Source: Catellatospora vulcania (GTDB taxonomy: Bacteria > Actinomycetota > Actinomycetes > Mycobacteriales > Micromonosporaceae). From it: a stretch of 64,000 bases of DNA. The stretch spans positions 124,001 through 188,000 of the forward strand of contig NZ_WARX01000020.1 of assembly GCF_009720385.1 (NCBI RefSeq), written 5' to 3'. Positions within the stretch are counted from its first letter, which is position 1, and every line of letters begins with the position of its first letter. Of the stretch, positions 12,947 through 21,706 are shown one piece after another. The translations under genes and the position numbers were made by a program. The notes under the pieces are model-generated. The model saw nothing but the letters and a program-made list of their open reading frames with translations, did no database searches and was not told where the DNA came from.

Positions 12947-13690
12947 ATGACGCAGCAGCTGAACGGCAAGGTGGCCCTGGTGACCGGCGGGTCGCGCGGC
13001 ATCGGCGCGGGGATCGCCCGCCGCCTGGCCCGCGAGGGCGCCACCGTGGCGGTGACCTACCAGTCCTCGGCCGAAGCCGCCGAGACGCTGGTCAAGGAGA
13101 TCGCGGCCGAGGGCGGCACGGCGTACGCGGTGCGGGCCGACTCGGCCGACCGCGACGCGGTCCGCGGTGTGGTGGACGAGGTCGCGCAGCGGTCCGGGCG
13201 GCTCGACATCCTGGTCAACAACGCCGGCGTCGCCGGGTTCGGCCCGATCGGCGAGCTGAGCGACGAGGTGTTCGACCAGACCGTCGGCGTCAACCTGCAC
13301 GCGGTCTTCCACGCCAGCCAGGCGGCACTGCGCCACCTCGGCGAGGGCGGCCGCATCATCACCATCGGCAGCGTCAACGCCGACCGCATGCCCTTCCCGG
13401 GCGGCAGCCTTTACGCGCTGACCAAGGCCGGGGTCGCCGGCTTCACCCGCGGTCTGGCCCGCGAGGTCGGCCCGCGCGGAATCACCGTCAACACGGTGCA
13501 GCCCGGCCCGGTCGACACGGACATGAACCCGGCCGACGGGCCGATGGCCAGCACGCTGCTGCCCGCGCTGGCGGTCGGCCGCTACGGCACCGCCGACGAG
13601 GTCGCCGGCGCGGTCGCCTACCTCGCCGGCCCCGAAGCCGCCTACATCACCGGCGCGACGCTCGACGTCGACGGCGGCTTCCTCGCCTGA
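12947..13690 (+). CDS. SDR family NAD(P)-dependent oxidoreductase
   Basis: This 247-residue cytosolic enzyme is a classical short-chain dehydrogenase. The cofactor motif TGGSRGIG is at residues 14-21, NNAG near 91-94, and the catalytic Ser (TIGSVN) and YALTK lie near 140-160. An Arg after the cofactor glycines and the 3-oxoacyl-ACP-reductase-like overall pattern suggest NADPH use. The substrate is unknown. A GAGGAG box fits ATG 12947 better than the GTG three bases earlier. The divergent TetR gene and shared operators indicate substrate-inducible expression. Confidence 0.93.
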   Translation: MTQQLNGKVALVTGGSRGIGAGIARRLAREGATVAVTYQSSAEAAETLVKEIAAEGGTAYAVRADSADRDAVRGVVDEVAQRSGRLDILVNNAGVAGFGPIGELSDEVFDQTVGVNLHAVFHASQAALRHLGEGGRIITIGSVNADRMPFPGGSLYALTKAGVAGFTRGLAREVGPRGITVNTVQPGPVDTDMNPADGPMASTLLPALAVGRYGTADEVAGAVAYLAGPEAAYITGATLDVDGGFLA

Positions 13691-13745
13691 CCCGCCGCTG
13701 CCGCACCGCGCGCCACCTCCGGGTCGGCGGCAGCGGCCGCTCGGA

Positions 13746-13806
13746 GATCGCTGTTTCGGGTCATGATCTGCGGTCTGACCGCGGAAATCGACCCGAAACA
13801 GCGATC
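13746..13806. repeat. GATC-bounded 61-bp palindrome, copy 2
   Basis: Left arm GATCGCTGTTTCGGGTCA, central dyad GCGGTCTGACCGC, right arm GACCCGAAACAGCGATC. The arms pair almost perfectly. It is 61 bp long, identical in length to the copies at 8607 and 50676, and lies 55 bases after the SDR stop. Confidence 0.85.
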
Positions 13807-13855
13807 GTGGTCCACGACGTCGGCAACCAGGTGTGCAGGTGCCGCCAGCAGCGCA

Positions 13856-13861
13856 TACCAT
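13856..13861 (+). promoter_or_regulatory. Leaderless -10 hexamer of the LppU-like gene
   Basis: TACCAT is followed by seven bases and the GTG at 13869. No ribosome-binding site is seen. Confidence 0.5.
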
Positions 13862-13868
13862 TCGCGCC

Positions 13869-14546
13869 GTGACGGAACTGATCGACTCGCAGCTCGCCGG
13901 CCGGGGCCGGACAGGGCCGGACCGGCTCGACTGCGTGGTCTGCGGCCACACCCCGGCCGCGGAGGTGAGCTTCTACCGGCACGTCGGTCTGGTGGTCTAC
14001 GTGCGCTTCACCCGGATCCAGGGACCGTTCTGCCGCGACTGCGGGCTGGCCAGGATGCGCGACGCCACCGCTGAGACGATCACGAGCGGGCTGTGGAGCC
14101 CGGTCTCGGTCGTGCTCGCGCCGCTGGCGTTCGTGCGCAACCTGCGCGGGCGGCGCGCCGTGCTCGCCCTGGACGAGCCGGTCCCCCGCCCGGACCTGCC
14201 CGAGTCCAACCTCGCGCCGCTGCCGCCGACCCGGCCGGTGTTCCGCCGGGTCAAAACGTGGCTCGCGCCCGTGTTCCTGGCCGGCCTGATCGCGGTCGCG
14301 ACGCTGGTCAACGACCCCTCGGCGGAGAAGCTGAACGTGGTGGGCGGCTGCGTCAAGTTCGACACCTTCGTCACTGCCGACACCGCCGACTTCGTCCGCT
14401 GCGACGAGAAGCACGACGCGGTGATCACCACAATCGAGACGAGCTGGGAGGGCTGCGACGGCGCCGACGGCTACGTCGAGAACCTCTACCGCTACTACTG
14501 CCTCGACGCCGTCGAGGGCTCCGGACCGCTCGTCAACGTGCCCTGA
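13869..14546 (+). CDS. LppU/SCO3897-like zinc-ribbon membrane protein, paralogue 1
   Basis: The 225-residue product starts with a zinc ribbon (CVVCG near residue 22 and CRDCG near 58), then a hydrophobic segment around WSPVSVVLAPLAFV, a Pro-rich linker, a second membrane segment TWLAPVFLAGLIAVATLV, and a C-terminal domain with four Cys (GGC, VRC, EGC, YYC) that probably form two disulfides outside the cell. A second gene of the same architecture is at 29106-29774; both begin TELI and share PAAE after the first Cys pair. Function is unknown. The frame is open further upstream, but a GTG with an upstream TACCAT fits a leaderless start. Confidence 0.8.
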   Translation: MTELIDSQLAGRGRTGPDRLDCVVCGHTPAAEVSFYRHVGLVVYVRFTRIQGPFCRDCGLARMRDATAETITSGLWSPVSVVLAPLAFVRNLRGRRAVLALDEPVPRPDLPESNLAPLPPTRPVFRRVKTWLAPVFLAGLIAVATLVNDPSAEKLNVVGGCVKFDTFVTADTADFVRCDEKHDAVITTIETSWEGCDGADGYVENLYRYYCLDAVEGSGPLVNVP

Positions 14547-14553
14547 CGACCCG

Positions 14554-14643
14554 CACGGCCTCCAGTTTCGGGGAACACGGCCTCCAGTTTCGGGGAAACT
14601 GCGTCATCTGACAGCTCGTCAGCCGCAGTTTCCCCGAAACTGC
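14554..14643. repeat. 22-bp tandem duplication plus inverted copy
   Basis: A 22-base unit beginning CACGGCCTCCAGTTTCGGGG is duplicated perfectly (14554-14575, 14576-14597). A third, inverted copy of its core, CAGTTTCCCCGAAACTG, lies at 14626-14642, so the transcript could fold into a hairpin. It sits between convergent stops of the LppU-like gene and rsgA and may end transcription of both. Confidence 0.75.
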
Positions 14644-14653
14644 ACGCCCGCGG

Positions 14654-15712
14654 TCAGCGGGAGCGGTAGTTCCAGTGGGCCGGGCGGGCGGCGGGGCCGC
14701 CGCGGCCGGTGCGGCGGGCGCGGGCACGGCGCGACTCGAACGCGAGCTCGCGTTGCAGCTTGCACCAGCTCTCCCAGCGGCGGGCGGTCAGCCCGCCGTG
14801 CGCCAGCTCCTCGCGCACGGCGCAGCCGGGCTCGGTCTCGTGGGCGCAGTCGGGGAATCGGCACGCCGCGATCAGCGCGACGATGTCGGCGAAGGTGCGG
14901 TCGAGGCCCTGTTCGCCGTCGAGCAGGCCGACCGCGCGGATGCCGGGCGTGTCCAGCACCGCCCCGCCGCCGGGCACGGGCACCAGCGCGCGGTACGTGG
15001 TGGTGTGCCGGCCCTTGCCGTCGACCCGGCGGATGGCCTGGGTCTGCATGACAGTGGCCCCGATCAGCGCGTTGACCAGCGTCGACTTGCCCGCACCGGA
15101 CGCGCCGACCAGGCCGAGGGTGCGGCCGTGGGCGACCAGCGGGCGCAGCGCGTCCATCCCGGCGCCGGTCTCGGCGCTGACCGCGACCGCCTCCACGCCC
15201 GGAGCCAGCTCGGCGAGTTGGTCGGCCAGCGCCTGCGGGTCGGCGACCAGGTCGGCCTTGGTGATGATCAGCAGCGGCTGGGCGCCCGAGTCCCAGACGA
15301 GCGCGAGAAGCCGCTCGATGGTCGAGGGTTCGGGGAGCGGGTCCGGGGAGGCGATCACCGCCGCGGTGTCGATGTTGGCGGCCAGCACCTGGCCGGTGGC
15401 GTCCTTGTCTGCGGTGCGGCGCACGATCGCGCTGCGTCTGGGCAGCACCGCCTCGATGGTGGTGCGGTTGTCCGGCCAGTGCCGCAACGCCACCCAGTCG
15501 CCGGCGCACGGCAGCGCGACGGGATCACCGGCGGCCGCGAGCATGGCCGGCCCGCCGAGGCTCGCGCGAGCGGTCCCGGTGCCGGTCAGCACCGTGCAGA
15601 TGCCGCGGTCGGCGCGCACCACCCGGCCCGGCACGTGGTCCGGCCGGTCGAACAGGGGGTACGCGGAAGCGAAGTGGTCGTCCCAGCCCAGGGACGACAG
15701 GGAGACTGTCAT
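14654..15712 (-). CDS. rsgA: Ribosome small-subunit GTPase A
   Basis: The 352-residue protein shows the circularly permuted GTPase order of RsgA: G4 TKAD (in LLIITKADLV) first, then the G5-like SAETG, the P-loop GASGAGKST and G3 DTPG. An N-terminal OB-fold region precedes it, and a C-terminal zinc site CRFPDCAHETEPGC is intact. The enzyme releases the maturation factor RbfA from 30S subunits late in assembly. I chose ATG 15712 because AAGGA lies five bases upstream; the frame extends to 15817 without homology. No partner gene is adjacent. Confidence 0.95.
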   Translation of the reverse strand: MTVSLSSLGWDDHFASAYPLFDRPDHVPGRVVRADRGICTVLTGTGTARASLGGPAMLAAAGDPVALPCAGDWVALRHWPDNRTTIEAVLPRRSAIVRRTADKDATGQVLAANIDTAAVIASPDPLPEPSTIERLLALVWDSGAQPLLIITKADLVADPQALADQLAELAPGVEAVAVSAETGAGMDALRPLVAHGRTLGLVGASGAGKSTLVNALIGATVMQTQAIRRVDGKGRHTTTYRALVPVPGGGAVLDTPGIRAVGLLDGEQGLDRTFADIVALIAACRFPDCAHETEPGCAVREELAHGGLTARRWESWCKLQRELAFESRRARARRTGRGGPAARPAHWNYRSR

Positions 15713-15903
15713 CGGATTCCTTGTCATGGATGCGCGAGTGAAACGGGGGTCACGCCATCCGGGAGGGTGGCGTGCTGGATACCTCGACAGACATGTCGCC
15801 ACCTCCCTCGAAGTCATCGTGGCGAGCTGCCCTCACCTTCGCCATCACGGTACGCGGGCCGCCGGGGCCGGGCCACGTGATTTCGGGCGTCACCCGGCCG
15901 GGG

Positions 15904-16101
15904 TCACTCCCCGGGCGGGGCGTCCACGGCCGTGGACCGCCCGGCCACGAGCAGGGAGTGGTACGCGTAGTGGTAGTCGGCGCAGCCGGGGCGGTGGCAC
16001 AGCCGGCAGGCGGCGCCGGGCGCCGCGGAGTCCGGCAGGTGGTCGGCCAGCATCCGCCGGTATCCCACCGCCTGCGCGTCAGTGATGCGTCCAGTGTGCA
16101 C
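15904..16101 (-). CDS. Small Cys/His-rich protein
   Basis: A 65-residue frame starts at a GTG preceded by GGGAGG at short spacing (four bases). The product contains CRLCHRPGC, a possible metal-binding knuckle, followed by the aromatic and His-rich DYHYAYHSLL. I do not recognise a named family. It is divergent from the XRE regulator gene at 16289 and shares the 187-base intergenic region with it, so joint control is plausible. The frame is open far upstream, but the upstream residues are antisense to the XRE gene. Existence is probable, function unknown. Confidence 0.55.
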   Translation of the reverse strand: MHTGRITDAQAVGYRRMLADHLPDSAAPGAACRLCHRPGCADYHYAYHSLLVAGRSTAVDAPPGE

Positions 16102-16157
16102 GTCGCCTCCCGGCACGACCGTCACCAGGCTCTGACCTTCAGAGTGCACGCGCGAGA

Positions 16158-16168
16158 TGCAACTTGCA
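16158..16168. promoter_or_regulatory. Possible XRE operator
   Basis: TGCAACTTGCA is a perfect dyad (TGCAA, central C, TTGCA) in the region between the divergent Cys/His protein and XRE genes. The short palindrome is of the kind bound by XRE dimers; binding is inferred. Confidence 0.35.
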
Positions 16169-16288
16169 ACTCGGCACGCGAGGTTGTTTCCCGACGCGAC
16201 CCGCCGGGGCTCCCCCTTGCCCAGCCGATGGAGCAGCAGCAGACTGTCAACGCACTGTCGGCAAAGGAGGGTCGGGCGAAGGAGGGCG

Positions 16289-17149
16289 ATGGCCACCTCG
16301 GGCACCTCGCTGCGCCGCCGCCGCCTCGGCGTGGCGCTGCGCGAGCTGCGTGAACGCGCCGGCATGACGCACCAGCAGGTCGGCCCGGCCCTCGACTGCT
16401 CCCCGTCGAAACTGAGCCGGATCGAGAACGGCGAGGTCGGCGTACGCCGCAGCGACCTGCTGGTGCTGCTCGACCTGTACGGCCTCGACGACGCCGGCCA
16501 GCGCGAGGAGCTGATCGAGCTGGCCCGCGAGTCCAAGCGCCGCGGCGGCTGGTGGCTCAAGTACGGCGAGGTGTCCAGCCCGTACCTGAAGCTGATCCAG
16601 CTCGAGTCGGAGGCGGACTCCATCCGCGGCGCGGAGCTCATGTTCGTGCCGGGGCTGCTGCAGACGGAGGACTACGCCCGTGCCGTCATCCGGGCCACCC
16701 GGCCCCAGGACGGCCCGGAGGAGGTCGAACGCCGGGTGCAGATCCGGCTGACCCGGCAGGAGCTGCTCAAACAGGAGCGGCCGCCGGAGTTCTGGACGGT
16801 GCTCGACGAGGCCGTGCTGCACCGCACCGTCGGCAACCGGCAGGTGATGGCCGAGCAACTGCGGGCCATGGCCGCGGCCAACGAGCTGCCGCACATCACC
16901 ATCCAGATCGTTCCCTTCGCCCACGGGGGCCACGAGGCGATGGCGGGGGCGTTCCGGATCCTGCGCTTCCCCGATCGCAGAGACCCGGACACCGTCTACC
17001 TCGAAGGCTTCGCGGGTGACATGTACCTGGACGACGCCTCCGAACTGACCCGTTGCAGCCTCGTTTTCGACCATCTCAGCGCGGCGGCGCTCAGCCCGCA
17101 GCTGTCCAGCCTCAGAATGCTGGAGATCGCGCAGGGTCTCACGGGGTGA
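16289..17149 (+). CDS. XRE family regulator with DUF5753 (WhiJ-like)
   Basis: The 286-residue protein has an N-terminal helix-turn-helix (RELRERAGMTHQQVGPAL, SPSKLSRIENGEVGVR; about residues 15-60) and a C-terminal DUF5753 domain marked by VPGLLQTEDYARAVI and RLTRQELL. Streptomycete members such as WhiJ act with a neighbouring DUF397 protein to control development or antibiotic genes. Here the DUF397 gene begins 24 bases after the stop, so the pair is probably one operon. ATG 16289 has AAGGAGGG close upstream; the upstream frame lacks homology. The target genes are not known. Confidence 0.92.
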   Translation: MATSGTSLRRRRLGVALRELRERAGMTHQQVGPALDCSPSKLSRIENGEVGVRRSDLLVLLDLYGLDDAGQREELIELARESKRRGGWWLKYGEVSSPYLKLIQLESEADSIRGAELMFVPGLLQTEDYARAVIRATRPQDGPEEVERRVQIRLTRQELLKQERPPEFWTVLDEAVLHRTVGNRQVMAEQLRAMAAANELPHITIQIVPFAHGGHEAMAGAFRILRFPDRRDPDTVYLEGFAGDMYLDDASELTRCSLVFDHLSAAALSPQLSSLRMLEIAQGLTG

Positions 17150-17173
17150 GCCGAGTCAACGAGGAGTAGTCAG

Positions 17174-17383
17174 TTGTCATTGCACCAAGTCGAACTGTCG
17201 GACGCAGTGTGGCGCAAGAGCACGCGCAGCGGCGGTAACGGGGACTGCGTCGAGACGACCGCCTTGACCGGGGCCGTCGCGGTGCGCGACTCCAAGGATC
17301 CGACCGGCCCGGTGCTGCTGTTCAGCACCGCCGACTGGGGAACCTTCCTGGACGGCGCCAAGGCGGGTGAGTTCGACCGCTGA
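17174..17383 (+). CDS. DUF397 protein (partner of the XRE regulator)
   Basis: The 69-residue product has the DUF397 signature WRKSTRSGGNGDCVE near residues 13-27 and VAVRDSKDP near 38. Members are small cytosolic proteins, encoded next to DUF5753-containing XRE regulators, and are thought to bind or antagonise them. It starts with TTG 17174, for which a GAGGAG box lies seven bases upstream; no in-frame ATG or GTG fits as well. The gap to the XRE gene is 24 bases. Confidence 0.9.
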   Translation: MSLHQVELSDAVWRKSTRSGGNGDCVETTALTGAVAVRDSKDPTGPVLLFSTADWGTFLDGAKAGEFDR

Positions 17384-17393
17384 CCGGTCCGCC

Positions 17394-17786
17394 TCACCAG
17401 CCCTCGGGCCGGTAGGAGCCGAACGTCCACTGGTTGCCCTCGGAGTCGGCGGCGGTGTAGCTGCTGCCGCCGTACTCCTCCTTCTTCAGCGGCGAGACGA
17501 TCTCCGCGCCGTTGGCCACGGCCTTGTCGTGGTGGGCCTGGACGTTGTCGACGATCACGTACAGCCAGGCGGGGCCGATCTTGAACGCGTTCCGGCCGTC
17601 CTCGCCGTCGGTGGTGGAGCCGACCATGACCATGCCGTTGCCGTGCGTCAGCTCGGCGTGCGCGACCGTGCCGTCCGCGCCCGGCACCACCAGCAGCTCG
17701 CGGAACCCGAAGGCGTCCCGCAGGAACCGGATCGCGGCCACCGCGTCGCGGTAGCGCAGCGTGGGAATCACCGTTGCACCCGACAT
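17394..17786 (-). CDS. VOC (glyoxalase/bleomycin-resistance) family protein
   Basis: This 130-residue protein fits the vicinal-oxygen-chelate fold: two beta-alpha-beta-beta-beta modules with YRDAVAAIRFLRDAFGF near the N-terminus, WLYVIVDNVQAHHDKAVANG in the middle and the C-terminal DSEGNQWTFGSY. Such proteins may be glyoxalase-like enzymes or antibiotic-binding proteins; close relatives are often annotated PhnB-like. A GGGAGG box precedes the ATG. It is convergent with the DUF397 gene, ten bases apart, so no terminator separates them. Confidence 0.85.
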   Translation of the reverse strand: MSGATVIPTLRYRDAVAAIRFLRDAFGFRELLVVPGADGTVAHAELTHGNGMVMVGSTTDGEDGRNAFKIGPAWLYVIVDNVQAHHDKAVANGAEIVSPLKKEEYGGSSYTAADSEGNQWTFGSYRPEGW

Positions 17787-17855
17787 CTCGACCTCCCAGC
17801 TGCGACGCTACCGCTCCCCGCGCGCGCCCACCCGGGAACCGCGCCCGCCGCCCAA

Positions 17856-17930
17856 GGTCATCCGACTTGCCAGGCACCTGTGCGTATGCGGGCTCAAGAC
17901 ACGCACGTCTGCCCGGCAAGTCGGACGATC
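17856..17930. repeat. GATC-type 75-bp palindrome, copy 1
   Basis: The left arm includes TCCGACTTGCCAGGCA and the right arm TGCCCGGCAAGTCGGACGATC. The right boundary is GATC and the left is GGTC, one base different. The element is 75 bp, the same as the copy at 47742, and both carry CTCAAGA followed by ACGCAC in the middle. It lies 21 bases downstream of the ABC ATPase stop. Confidence 0.8.
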
Positions 17931-17951
17931 ATGACGCGCCGCGGTGGGCGG

Positions 17952-18776
17952 TCATTCGATGAGCAGGCTGAGGCGGCCGTCGCCCTGTTCGACGACCAGG
18001 AGCGTGCCGGGGGGCACGTCCTCCAGGACCTCCGGGGGCAGCTGCACGGTGCCGTCCGAGGCGACCACGGCGAACTCGCGGCCCTCCCGGCCCTCCGCGC
18101 CGACCCGGCCGTCGCGGATGGTCACCGCCCGGCCCAGGCGCGCGCCCACGTCCGGGTCGTGGGTGACCGCCACGATGGTGGTCCCCCGCTCCCGGTTGAT
18201 GGTGTCCAGCGCGTCGAGCACCTCGTCACGGGCCTCGCGGTCGAGGCGGCTGGTGGGCTCGTCGATGAGCAGCAGGCCGGGCGAGGCGGCGACGCCGACC
18301 GCGATGGCGACCCGCTGCGCGGCCCCCGGCGGCAGGTCGCGTACCCGGCGGTGGCCCATGCCGACCAGCCCGAGCAGGGACAGGATGCGCTCCGGGCGCT
18401 CCACGTCGGCCGGGCGCACCTGCACGGCCCGGCGCTGGGCCAGCCAGATGTTGGACAGCACGGAGGCGTACGGCAGCAGGTTGCGCCGCGCCCCCTGCAG
18501 CACCACGCCGAGGTCGGTGCCCCGCATCCGGGCGAGTTCGGCGTCGCTGACCCGGCCGATGTCGACCGGCCCGATGCGCACCTGCCCGGCGCTGGGCCGC
18601 ATCAGGCCCGACAGCAGCGCGATCAGCGTCGACTTGCCCGAGCCCGACGGCCCGACGAGGGCGAGCTTCTCCCCCGCCGCGATGTCGAGGTCCACGCCGG
18701 ACAGCGCGACCACGTCACCGCCGTCGGCCCGGTAGATGTGCAGCACCCGGCGGCACCGTACGGCCAGTCCCGTCAT
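17952..18776 (-). CDS. ABC exporter ATPase (MacB/LolD-like)
   Basis: The 274-residue ATPase has Walker [10 protein letters not shown] (about 42-50), Walker B LLLIDEPTSRLD and the H-loop VAVTHD. The signature motif is degenerate, reading LPPGAAQRVA where LSGGQ is normal. The C-terminus carries an extra ~50 residues ending in a Glu-rich tail. The start overlaps the stop of the upstream permease by four bases (ATGA), and GGAGGAG lies in front. With two FtsX-type permeases this is a type VII (MacB-like) mechanotransmission system or lipoprotein exporter; substrate unknown. Confidence 0.9.
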   Translation of the reverse strand: MTGLAVRCRRVLHIYRADGGDVVALSGVDLDIAAGEKLALVGPSGSGKSTLIALLSGLMRPSAGQVRIGPVDIGRVSDAELARMRGTDLGVVLQGARRNLLPYASVLSNIWLAQRRAVQVRPADVERPERILSLLGLVGMGHRRVRDLPPGAAQRVAIAVGVAASPGLLLIDEPTSRLDREARDEVLDALDTINRERGTTIVAVTHDPDVGARLGRAVTIRDGRVGAEGREGREFAVVASDGTVQLPPEVLEDVPPGTLLVVEQGDGRLSLLIE

Positions 18777-21706
18777 CGCTCCTCCTCCCTGCGCCGGCGC
18801 ACCACGTGCGCCGCCGTCCAGCAGCCCGCCAGCAGCACCGCGCAGGCGGCGGCCACCGGTACCGCGACCGCGCCGGGCTCCGGGAGCACGGGCGGGGTGA
18901 ACGTGGTGTCGCCGTCGGAGAAGACCGGCAGCACGGTACGCGCCAGCGCCCAGGCCAGCGCCGCCGAGCCGAGACCCGCCACGGCCGCCGCCAGCGCCAG
19001 CGCGCACCGGCTCCCGGCGGAGACCAGCAGCAGGGTACGGGTCCGGATGCCCTGCTCGCCGAGCACCGACAGACCGCTGTCCCCGCCGGGGCGTTCGAAC
19101 ATCGCCAGCGCGGGCAGCCCGACCGCGGCCAGCAGCACCGCGAACGCGGCGACCGCCAGCGCGAACCACAACCCGAGCCGGGGCGCGGCGCTGATCTGGG
19201 CCCGCCGCTGCGCGACGGTGTACTCCTCGGACACGGTCAGCCCGGCCCGGCGCAGCCGGTCCACGGCGTCGGCGGGCGCGTCGGCGGACAGCCACACCTC
19301 CGGCTGCGTCAGGGCGGTCCCGCGGCCCAGCACGTACTCGGCGACGTCGAAGTCGACCAGCGCGCCGCTCGGCCCGAAGCGGGGCACCGCGCCGAGCGTG
19401 GCGACCGCGGCCACCGGCAGTTCCATGCCGCCGGTGGCGGTGAGCAGCGGCGAGCGCAGCGGGCCGGTGACGGCGATCGGCAGCGGGCCGGGCAGCGCGG
19501 CCGCGGACAGCCGCATGTCCGCCACGACCGTGGAGTCGACCGAGATCTGCAGCCCCTCGGGTGTGCCGCGCATCGCCGGGATCGGGCGGGCCGCGCTGGC
19601 GGGCGGCTGCGCCCAGCGCCGCACGTCGCCCAGCGCGGCGGCGTCCAGCACCACCCGGCCGGTCTCGTCGCGGATCGCGTGGACGGTGGCGTCGAAGCGG
19701 TGCTGCTCGGTCCGCAGGTTCTGGAACTGGATCTCGTCCAGGCGGCACGGCTCCAGTTCGCAGAGCGTCGCGTCGGCCTCCACCCGCTGGAAGCCGGGCC
19801 GCAGGCCGGGCATGCGCAGGTCGTGCCGCAGCCCCCGATCCGAGATCACCAGCAGCCGCAGTTGCAGGCTGAGCGCGGAGTCGGGGCTGTCCACGGTCAG
19901 CTCGACGATCAGCTTCCTCGCGCGCACCATGATCGCCGTCGGCTCGGCCGGCCGCAGCAGGCCGGCCACCGCCGCGGCGTCCGGCCCGGCGGTGTCGGGC
20001 CAGTTCGCCACCCGCGCCAGCCTGGTCGTGTCCACCGCGAGGATGTTCTGCTGCTGGTTGCTCTTGTACCGGGAGACCGCCATCGCGAACTGCCCGTCCG
20101 GGTCGACCGCGGCGACGGCCGACCTCAGTTGCACCGCAGAGGCCCCCTGCACCACGGCCACCTTCGCCGCGCCGGTCTGCACCTGGGCCCGCTCGTCCCA
20201 GGCCCGCCCGGCCGTGTCGTACGCGGTGACCGCGAAGCCGAGCAGCCCGAACACGACCGTCACCAGCACCACCAGCCGTCCCGTGCCCGGGACCCGGGCC
20301 AGCGCGAACCCGGCCAGCCCGGTGCGCCAGCGGCCCCGCCGCAGCGCGGACCGCGCCACCCGCGCGGCCACCACGGGCAGCAGCCGCGCCCCGAGCAGAC
20401 CGCAGGCCAGCCCGAGGCAGACCGGCGCGAGCAGGCCGAGGCCGCCCGCGTCGCCCGCCGCGGCGGCCTGGTAGCCGGCGACCGCGGCGAGGCTGCCCAC
20501 GCCGACCTCCAGCGCGGTCGCGAACCGGCCCCGGTGCGGGGAGCCGCTGCGCCGCAGCAGCCCGAGCACCGGCGTACGCAGCGCGCCGACCTGGGCGAAC
20601 GCACCCGCGAGCAGGGCGCCGAGCACCGCGAACGCGGTGTAGCGCAGCGAGGCTCCGTCCCACGACACGGTGCTGCCCGGGAGCACCACGCGGACCAGGG
20701 CCGCCGTGGCCGCGTACCCGGCGAGCAGGCCCGGCACCGCGGCGGCCAGCACCGGCACGGCGACCTCGGCGAACGGCAGCGCCCAGCGCAGCCGGGCGGG
20801 CGTGCCGCGCAGCGCGGCCAGGCCCAGCTCCTCGCGCCGCTGGTCGACGCCCGCGGCGACGGCCAGGAACAGCACGAACCAGCAGATCAGGATGAGCGGC
20901 ACGGCGGCCACGGTGACGGTGTCGGCGAGCATCCGGTCGCCCTGGTCGATGCGCTTGCCGAGGTCGGTCATCAGCGTGCTGCTGGCGTACCCGCCGGCGG
21001 TGAGCTGCTTCTGCGCCTGCTCGATCCGCCCCGGCAGCCCGGCCGTGTCGGCGAACGCCGCGGGCTCGGCCACCAGGTCGACGGTCCTGGTGGCCTGGCC
21101 GCCGAAGGCTTCCAGCGAGCGGTCCGTGGCGAACAGCACGGGCTGCTCGACGCCAAGCAGCGAGACCCGGTCGGCCCAGTACGGGTCGGCGGGGTCCGGG
21201 AGGCGGTAGGTGCCGACGACGGTGAACCGCACCGGGTCGGCCCCGTTGGGCGTGCCGAACGAGACCACCCCGCCGAGCCGGACGCCGAGCAGCTCCAGCG
21301 TGCCGTCGGGCAGCACCGCCTCCCGGTCGGCGACCGCGCACCGCCCGGCGGTGACGACCAGCACCCGGCACACGCCGGTGCGCGCCGCCAGCACGGCGTC
21401 GGCGCCCGGCCCGGTGCCGGTCGCGCCCTGCAGCTGGAGCCCGTACACGGTGCGCATGTGCGCGACGTACGGCAGCGCGGTGGGGCGGGTCTCGGCCGTC
21501 TCGTCGGAGCTGGTCAGCTGCGACGCCGTCAGGACCCGCTCGGTCACCGGGGCCTGCGCGACCTGGTCGAGCCGCAGCGACTGCGCCGCGGCCGCGTGGT
21601 ACACCGGGCCACCGGCGGCGGCCGCGGCCGCGGCGAGGGTGAGCAGGAACGTGATCAGGGCGGCGGCGCGCCGCTCGCGGATCATCTCCCACAGCAGCGT
21701 GGTCAT
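18773..21706 (-). CDS. FtsX-like ABC permease, paralogue A
   Basis: The 977-residue membrane protein has an N-terminal membrane helix (ALITFLLTLAAAAAAAGGP), a large extracytoplasmic region, three FtsX-type membrane helices around residues 260-400, a second extracytoplasmic domain and three more C-terminal helices. It shares motifs with the next gene upstream: DPYWADR, DTTRLARVANWP and LSADAPADAVDRLR, so the two arose by duplication. It overlaps that gene by four bases and the ATPase gene by four. The two permeases probably form a heterodimer. No periplasmic or adaptor partner gene is in the operon. Confidence 0.88.
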   Translation of the reverse strand: MTTLLWEMIRERRAAALITFLLTLAAAAAAAGGPVYHAAAAQSLRLDQVAQAPVTERVLTASQLTSSDETAETRPTALPYVAHMRTVYGLQLQGATGTGPGADAVLAARTGVCRVLVVTAGRCAVADREAVLPDGTLELLGVRLGGVVSFGTPNGADPVRFTVVGTYRLPDPADPYWADRVSLLGVEQPVLFATDRSLEAFGGQATRTVDLVAEPAAFADTAGLPGRIEQAQKQLTAGGYASSTLMTDLGKRIDQGDRMLADTVTVAAVPLILICWFVLFLAVAAGVDQRREELGLAALRGTPARLRWALPFAEVAVPVLAAAVPGLLAGYAATAALVRVVLPGSTVSWDGASLRYTAFAVLGALLAGAFAQVGALRTPVLGLLRRSGSPHRGRFATALEVGVGSLAAVAGYQAAAAGDAGGLGLLAPVCLGLACGLLGARLLPVVAARVARSALRRGRWRTGLAGFALARVPGTGRLVVLVTVVFGLLGFAVTAYDTAGRAWDERAQVQTGAAKVAVVQGASAVQLRSAVAAVDPDGQFAMAVSRYKSNQQQNILAVDTTRLARVANWPDTAGPDAAAVAGLLRPAEPTAIMVRARKLIVELTVDSPDSALSLQLRLLVISDRGLRHDLRMPGLRPGFQRVEADATLCELEPCRLDEIQFQNLRTEQHRFDATVHAIRDETGRVVLDAAALGDVRRWAQPPASAARPIPAMRGTPEGLQISVDSTVVADMRLSAAALPGPLPIAVTGPLRSPLLTATGGMELPVAAVATLGAVPRFGPSGALVDFDVAEYVLGRGTALTQPEVWLSADAPADAVDRLRRAGLTVSEEYTVAQRRAQISAAPRLGLWFALAVAAFAVLLAAVGLPALAMFERPGGDSGLSVLGEQGIRTRTLLLVSAGSRCALALAAAVAGLGSAALAWALARTVLPVFSDGDTTFTPPVLPEPGAVAVPVAAACAVLLAGCWTAAHVVRRRREEER

